A stretch of 64,000 nucleotides of DNA from Boswellia sacra (lineage: Eukaryota; Streptophyta; Magnoliopsida; Sapindales; Burseraceae). The translations under genes and the position numbers were made by a program. This document shows positions 57,290 through 64,000 of the stretch, one piece after another. The stretch spans positions 124,001 through 188,000 of the forward strand of contig SNVD02004653.1 of NCBI GenBank assembly GCA_013180625.2. The letters are read 5' to 3'. How positions within the stretch are numbered: the first letter of the stretch is position 1; each line of letters opens with the position of its first letter. A model generated the notes under the pieces. It saw only the letters and a list, made by a program, of their open reading frames with translations. It ran no database searches and had not been told where the DNA came from.

Positions 57290-58350
57290 TATATATGTAT
57301 AAAACATGAATCATTAATAATTTAATAATCAAAGCATAAAATTTATTGCTAATTCTTTAGATATAAACTAATTTATGTGTGATTTATATATGTCCAACTA
57401 CTAAATTACAATTATGATAAATTTATTACTATGACTACTTTTTAATTGATGAAAATGAGATTGAAAAAAGACCCAACTTGTAAAAATATAATTTATTTTT
57501 TTGTGTTCAATTATATATCAAATAAAACATAAATAAATAATTAATTAATAATCTTGTAATGTTGCATAGAATTATGTTCCTTATTTTTTATTTTTTTGTT
57601 ATAGAGTATATGAATTTAGCCAATGTATTTTTATTAGACTTTTAATTTTTGTTTTATACCTTTGAGTAAATTATTGAGATATTAAACAATTGTTAAAGTT
57701 TATTTTAAGGGACATAAATAATTAAAATGAACTCTGTAACAAAAAAAAAACATTTGTTACATATTGATTATTATATGAATAATTAATCATTTATTGATAA
57801 CTTGGAAAAGCTAATATTCAATTCCTAATATATGATACTTGTAACATATGCATATATGTCTAATATTTAAATTACTTGTGTGAAAAAATTAATTTTTATA
57901 ATTGTAAAAGATATTTTAATAATTATTATTTTTATAAAAAAAGTGGATTATTTGATTTAAATACATTCTATACCTAAAAATAAATGCAATTTTGTTACAT
58001 TTTTATATGATTATAATATGAATAATTAATCATTTACTGATCAAATTAGAAAAGTTTATTTTCAATTTCTCATATAACAATTATGACATAAATAGATGTC
58101 TGATTATTAAAATTACAACTATTACAAACTTATAGTTTACATTTGTTAAAGATATTTTAAATATTAATTAGTAGTATTTGTAAAAGGAAAAAATATTCAC
58201 TAAAAGTAAATGCATTTATTACATATTGATTATAATATGAATATTTGATCATTTATTCATCAAAGTATAAAAAAAACTTTTTTCAATAACTCACACATGA
58301 TAATTATGCCATATGTATAGATGTCTAACTATTTTATATTTGTTAATGAT
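57290..58350. repeat. degenerate ~240-base tandem repeats in the CACTA core
   Basis: Copies near 57300, 57750, 57990 and 58220 share TTACATATTGATTATAATAT, GAATAATTAATCATTTATTG, AATT.AACT.AT and ATAGATGTCTAACTATT-like blocks in order. They have diverged strongly and are non-coding. Confidence 0.65.
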
Positions 58351-60189
58351 AGTTGACTTGTATGTATTTTGTTAACACTCTAATACTCAATTAAAACTAA
58401 CTAAATACCATGCAATAATTTTATATTTCTAATATTTGTGGTTATTATATGATTAATTAATTGATATTAAATTACTTAATATCAACCTAATATTAAATAA
58501 ATTTAATTATGTTGGATAAATTTGTTTAATTACTAAATAAATTTATAATTATCAAAGTCCAAGTATGATTAATTTCAAAATCTTCTTAGTTTTTTATTAT
58601 AATTTTCATATTTGTATACTTTTTATGACAAATAAAAGAGTCTTTAGCATTTTAATTTTTTTTAGATTTTTAGTGATGAAATTTTCGTTTCAAAAATATT
58701 AATATTTTGTCGCAAAATATGATGTTTTGCGATGATTTAATTTTGTCGCAAAATGAGATTTTTTGAGATAAAATACAAATTTATATTCGTCACGAGAAAT
58801 AAAATTTAGGCGAACTTTTTCCCGCTTAAGAATTTTGAAAATTTTAAGTTCTTTAGCGATGAAAAATTTGTCGCTAAAGCTCAAAATTTTTATCGCAAAA
58901 TGAAATTTGGGTGGACTTTTTCCTGGTCTTGAAATTTCAAAATTTTGAAATTCTTTCTCGACGAAAATTTTATCGTGAAATATAAAAATTTTGTAGCAAA
59001 AAAAAAATTTTGGTGAACTTTTTCTTGCTTTGATTTTTTTATAATTTTAAAAACTATTTCGTAACAAAATTTTCGTCGCTAAAGGTTAAAATTTTGTCCC
59101 AAAATATCCAACCTTTATTGTATATACATTGGTTAATTTTTTGGATTGTTTCATTTTCTTCCATCATTTCCAATTCTCTACTCCTTTTCTTTTTCCAAAA
59201 TTATTATTCTTGGTAAATACTTTTACTCTTTTTTTTACTTTTGTGTTGTAATATATTTTCTTTAATAGCTTAATATTTTTTTTTTATTTATTTTAAGTTT
59301 TGATTGATATTATTATCTTTTGTTTGATAGGTATTTTTGAAGATGGAATGCAACTCAACATTCTCAAATTCTTTGCTTCTTCAACATTGTTTTTTTTTTT
59401 CATAAACTCATTTTTTATGCTTTAATTATTACTTAATATTTTATTTTTATTTTTTTGTTTTTAATAGGTATTTTTGAAGATGGCTTGTACTTGAAGATTT
59501 GAGGATTGATACAAAGTCAAGCAACAAAAGAATTTTATGAGGATGAAGTTTTGTGTTTTTCTTTCTCTTTTTTTTTTTAATTTTGCTATGTACAAATGTT
59601 GATAAATTTTAAAAATATATTATGATAAATTTTTTGTAATTTGTTTTTAATTAATGAAATTATTAATATAAAGAATTAAGTTATGTAATGAGACATGTCA
59701 TTTATTTTAAAATTTATAACTAATTAAAATATAAAATCTGTAAATTCTTAAAAAATAATCAATTTTCTTATCAAAAGTTTATTGCGACAAATTTTTTGTC
59801 GCTAAAGGTCGTATTTAGCGACAATAAATTGGTCGCAATAAGCTTTTTAACTAAAATAATTTTATAAAAAAATGAATTGTTTTCTAATAATTTCGGGACA
59901 ATATTGGATTTCATTGCAAAATATGCCCTTTTGCGACGACTTCTATTTTGTCGCAAAAAGTTGACATTATGTAATTTTTTTTGACAAAATATTTGTCACA
60001 AAATGTCAGTTTTTGTGAGAAAAATTTTGTCGCAAAAAGCCTTTTTGCGAGGAATTCCGGAATCGTCGTAAAAAAACTTATTGCGACTCACATTTTGCGA
60101 CTGGAATGCGATGAATTTATTTTTGTCGAAAAAACTTATTGTGATAAAATTTTAACTTTTCGTCGCTAAAAGTCATTTTTCTTGTAGTG

Positions 60190-63100
60190 TCTCTTTATTC
60201 ATTTGCTTATTGTAAACTTGCTAATGTAGCTCTTCCAATGGACAAAACACTTCTATTGATGTAAATGGCGCTTTGTTAAGGTATATATCTATTGGCTTCC
60301 CATTTCTTATGTCAAGGTATGCCTCTTTATTTTATTTTATTTTTTCTTTTTGTTATGTGAGTCAGATTATGTCATTTCATGATTTGTATAAATAAGATTA
60401 ATTTAGGTAGGTTTATTATGCTTCATTTAGCCAACACAGGCTACACATGTTGTAATTTTTTTTTACTTATTTATTTCTTTTATGGGAGACAAGAATTAGT
60501 ACTAATAGATTAAAAAGAGTGGACCAAGTGTCTAAATATGCAACTCTTTCTTGTTTAGTCATACTTTTGCTTTTATACATATCAGGCCTATATCCTTAGC
60601 TATGATCGTTGGAGTACATGACATATAGGTCTTTGAGTTACTAATTAATATTACTTTTACCAATGTGGATTAAGACTATTTTTTTTTTTTTTTTTTTGCT
60701 TTTTAGCACTTAGCAGATGCAAATTTGACTTCAAAATTTTTTAATCTTCAGGTACACTTAATTTTTGTCTTATGTGTGGATTTTCCCTAGAATAGTATGT
60801 GTCTCTAAAGCTTTTAAATTTATGGTTGAAGGGGATTTTTTAAATTTTATCTCAGTTTTTTTTTTATTTTTTTACGTTAAGTTAAAATTTTAACTGCAAA
60901 TTGTAGCTCAAAATTAGAGCACCAATAAACACTTTCTATCCAACTAGAATTGTCAATTTTGAAAATAAAATGAAGTCAACACAAGAATTTCTCACCTAGT
61001 ATTTTTAGTTCCTATATAACTTTCTACAGCCGAGTTAGAATTTGTCTTTAATTACAGAAGCAAGCATTAAAAAAATAATATATAAAATAAAATGGAGGCC
61101 ACAACTAACAATATCTAGTTGGATAGAATGACTAAGTTTGAGTTAAAATTCGTAGATAGATATTATTTATAGCCTTTAGTCAGAATTTTTATCTTGTTAT
61201 AACTTTTATTACTTAGTAAGAACTTTTGGCCTTTATTTACAAAACATTATGCATTGGCTAAAAATTAAAGCCTTTACCATTGCTTTTTAGATAGCTAGAA
61301 TGTCTCGTTTTCAACAAAATTTTGTAATTATCTGAAATTTCTTAGAATTTTTAGTGAGTAGATATAATTTCTGCTATCCTTCTAGCGTTTTTGGTCTTCA
61401 GTTACAATTTGAGCCCTTAACAAAAAATTAGAGCACTACAAAACACTTTTTTAGCTGGTTAGAATCGTCAAACTTGAGCTAGGATATGAAGTTAGAGAGA
61501 ATTTCTTACCTTCAGCTAAAATTTTAGTTCCAACTTGCAAGCTACGGTTTTTACTATTAAGTTAAAATTTTTGTTCTTCAATTACAAAAAAAAAAGCCTT
61601 AAAAAATTAGAGCCCACAAATGAGCTATTCTAGACTTAAATTCTTACCCCAAAGTAGAATTTTTAGTCAAGTTAGTGATTCAATTATGAAGTCATCGAGA
61701 ATTTCTTGTTCTTGTTTAGTAATTTTTGTTTCCAACTAAAGTATGTCATCATTACATCGAATGTGGACTTCTATTTCAATTTGTATTCATCAATTTATTC
61801 TCTATCATGCAGAGCCTCTTTCAGATGCAATCCTTTGAATGGTAGCTTTGCTCCCGACAATGGTAAGATTTGTTGGAAAATTATAAATTGGACTATTTGT
61901 CATACAGATTTTAAAGTCTTGCCCTCTATTTTTAATTATGCGCACACACTCATAGATATAGTTAAAACTTCAAAGCGTGCAGTATAGAATTGTAGGCAAG
62001 TTTTCTTTTTGTACAATATTTATATGTCAAATGCATATTAATTAGCCACTTATGTAAATTTATTAGAGAACTTTGAAAAGCACAACTTTCTCAATGACTA
62101 AAATGGATACTTGTTTGCCTTATTTTTTTCACCCAACAGCCCTTTATGAATGTGAATAAGTTGGGTAGTGTTGCTGCATCTGTTCTAAAGTTATTATACC
62201 TTTTGTATATAATATTAATTAATTATATCCAGCTTTTGGGCACCAGTTCATTGCCAAAGTAACTTATGTTTTCAGTTTCTTATAGTGATGTAAGGTGCTT
62301 TTTGATTTAAACATAGTTTTAATTTTGCTTTTTGTAGACTAATGGGTAACCGGTGTTTTATGGTTTGCAACTTCTTTCAGAAATTGAAAAGGCTTTTTTC
62401 TCTGCAGGCTGATAGGTATTATCCAATACTGATTCTCTGTTCTCATTTTATGATATCCACATATGCCATCGAATTAGCTAGATAATTTGTGAATCTACTC
62501 TATTTTTAAAGAATATTTCTCTTTAATTTGCGCTGCTTGGTTGCTTGTAGTTTACAACAGAATATGTGACAGTTTCGAGTGCTACGTTAGGATTGGAAGG
62601 GCATGTAAGCACTATATCTACAGTTTTGTCTTGTTTTTATAACTTACAGAATACTAATTATTGTATATAATTCAATTTCATAACATAACTGCATTTATCA
62701 TATTTATTTTATATAGCTCACCATTTACAATTACAATGGAGGTCCTTGTTATCGATGCCTATTTCCATAATGTGATGTATTTTTATATGTTGAGGGAAAG
62801 AGCATTATAATTTCTAATGAATTAGGAATATAATATGCTTATAAAATAGACTTTGAGGTTTAAGAAAATAAAACTGTCCAAGGTGGTCGAAACCGCTATT
62901 CAGGGAGAGAGAGCTATTGTTATAGTCAATCGAGGTACTGTTAAGGCCAGTAATTTATTGTAGAACTACATGGCTGTGATTTTCATGATTGTCAACATTT
63001 AAAAATTGCAATTCAAATGACTATTCCTAAAGAGAAGCAATTTAATAATTTTAATTAAATCTGAGAATTTCCTATGATTAGTAAACATTAAAGAATTAAT

Positions 63101-63256
63101 TAGTCATCTCTAAGATCAAGAATTATACTGGTAAACCAATTTAATTTTTTTTTTTCAGGAATGGAATCTAAAGGGAAGATGCAGCTGGTAGAATCAGCTT
63201 CTGTAGCAAAAAATAGTAAGACTAAATCAATGAACTTCAAGACTTAGAAGCAGTAA
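60190..63256. other. unassigned region between CACTA elements
   Basis: I recognise no gene. At 60880-61720 a degenerate repeat recurs (AAATTAGAGCAC..., GTTAGAAT.GTCAA..TTGA, GAGAATTTCTTACC/TCACCT, TTTTTAGTTCC), three to four copies. The 93-codon frame at 61706-61987 (CNPLNGSFAPDNGKICWKII) is the longest and matches no family I know. Pyrimidine tracts followed by AG (TTTCAG at 61821, TCTGCAG at 62407) could be intron acceptors of a decayed gene, but no exon chain could be assembled. Confidence 0.4.
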
Positions 63257-64000
63257 CACCACAGGAAAAACTGTTTTTAGCGACAAAATTTTTTGCGACG
63301 AAATAAAATTCGTTGCTGAAGGCCACTTTTTGCAATGAAATTTCTATTTCGTCGCTGTATCTCGTCGTAAAAAGGGCGAGGGGGGAAGAATTTTTTCTGA
63401 ATTCTATTTAGCGACGAAAGTACGTCGCAATATACAATTTATTGCGATGAAAAACTAAATCGTAGCTATATAGGCGGACGAGATGAAGGAAAGCTTTTAG
63501 CGACAAAAAGTTCGTCCCAAAATATCGCTTTTAGTGATGAAATTTCCTTGCAGAATCTCATAATAGAAAAATTAAAAAAAATACGGAAACCTTTTAGCAA
63601 CAATAAATTCATCGCAGAAAGCTTCATATACCCCTTTTGACGACAAAAGTTCATCGTAGAATCTCATAAGAAAATTAGGGGAAAATGCAATATAAGAAAC
63701 CTTTTAGCGACAACTAAGTTCCCGCAAAAGGTTTCCTATATCGCTTTAAGCAACCACCTTTCGTCGCAGAATCCGATTACAAAATAAAGGAAAATAGAAA
63801 TACGGCAAACCTTTTAGCGACGATAAATTCCTCACAGAAAGTCGCCTATATTCCTTTTAGCGACAAAATTTCGTAGCATAATCTCAAAACAGAATAAGAA
63901 AACCTTTTATCGATGAAATTTTGTTGCATAATCTAATACCTAAAAACGGTGGTAAGTATAGTGGAAAAACCTTTCAGCGACAATAAATTCGTTGCAGAAA
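63257..64000. mobile_element. left end of another CACTA-type element, running off the window
   Basis: CACCACAGGAAAAACTG at 63257 is a slightly mutated CACTACAAGAAAAAC-type end. It is followed immediately by TTTTTAGCGACAAAATTTTT, GCGACGAAAT and many TTTTAGCGACAA...TTCGTCGCAGAA units to the window edge. The word set is that of the 55955-60189 element, with AGCGAC more common than GCGACG. The right end is not visible. Confidence 0.72.

Larger units (their letters stand above)
55955..60189. mobile_element. non-autonomous CACTA element, 4.2 kb
   Basis: The left end is CACTACAAGAAAAACAG (55955) and the right end CATTTTTCTTGTAGTG (to 60189). Flanking bases are TC on both sides (55953-55954 and 60190-60191). 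A 3-bp duplication is not exact (CTC versus TCT). Dense TTTTGCGACGAAAT-type subterminal repeats occupy 55975-56990 and 58665-60170. The centre (57000-58650) is AT-rich with ~240-base repeats and no transposase. Confidence 0.88.

Overview
This window looks like repeat-dense nuclear DNA of a flowering plant, probably a eudicot. It is AT-rich and holds no intact host gene that I can recognise. Nearly all interpretable sequence is transposable elements (Ty1/copia, two Ty3/gypsy lineages, hAT, CACTA, Mutator-like and Harbinger-like), laid over a decayed, tandemly duplicated host segment with remnants of a CC-type NLR disease-resistance gene. Species cannot be determined from the sequence alone.

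Layout. 1-3601: 5' part of a reverse-strand copia retrotransposon running off the left edge. 3640-5893: host-derived duplicated segment with an NLR pseudogene. 5894-28683: a CACTA transposon with a CAT target duplication. Inside it lies a reverse-strand Tat-like gypsy element (6922-25027, target duplication GATAC). Inside that lies a hAT element (10473-21368, target duplication (A/G)TCTCAAA), and inside that a second hAT element (16005-21223, target duplication GGAGGGTG). A small hAT MITE (25908-26421, CTTTTATC) sits separately in the CACTA. 28684-32353: more of the duplicated host segment, with a Mutator-like foldback MITE. 32354-46311: a non-coding LTR element (LARD-like) split by a 10-kb Tekay/Del chromovirus (35168-45200). 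46312-54440: a paralogous host segment interrupted by a third, rearranged hAT copy (47451-51750) and a Harbinger-like MITE (52922-54011). 54518-64000: CACTA-type termini, including a 4.2-kb non-autonomous CACTA (55955-60189) with dense CGACGAAA subterminal repeats and the start of another at 63257.

Function. The genes seen are TE proteins: gag, protease, integrase, RT, RNase H, chromodomain, hAT transposase, a Tnp1-like CACTA domain and the antisense accessory ORF typical of Tat elements. All are broken by stops, frameshifts, deletions or lost catalytic residues, so none should encode a working enzyme. The window is best read as a layered insertion record whose relative ages can be ordered from the nesting.
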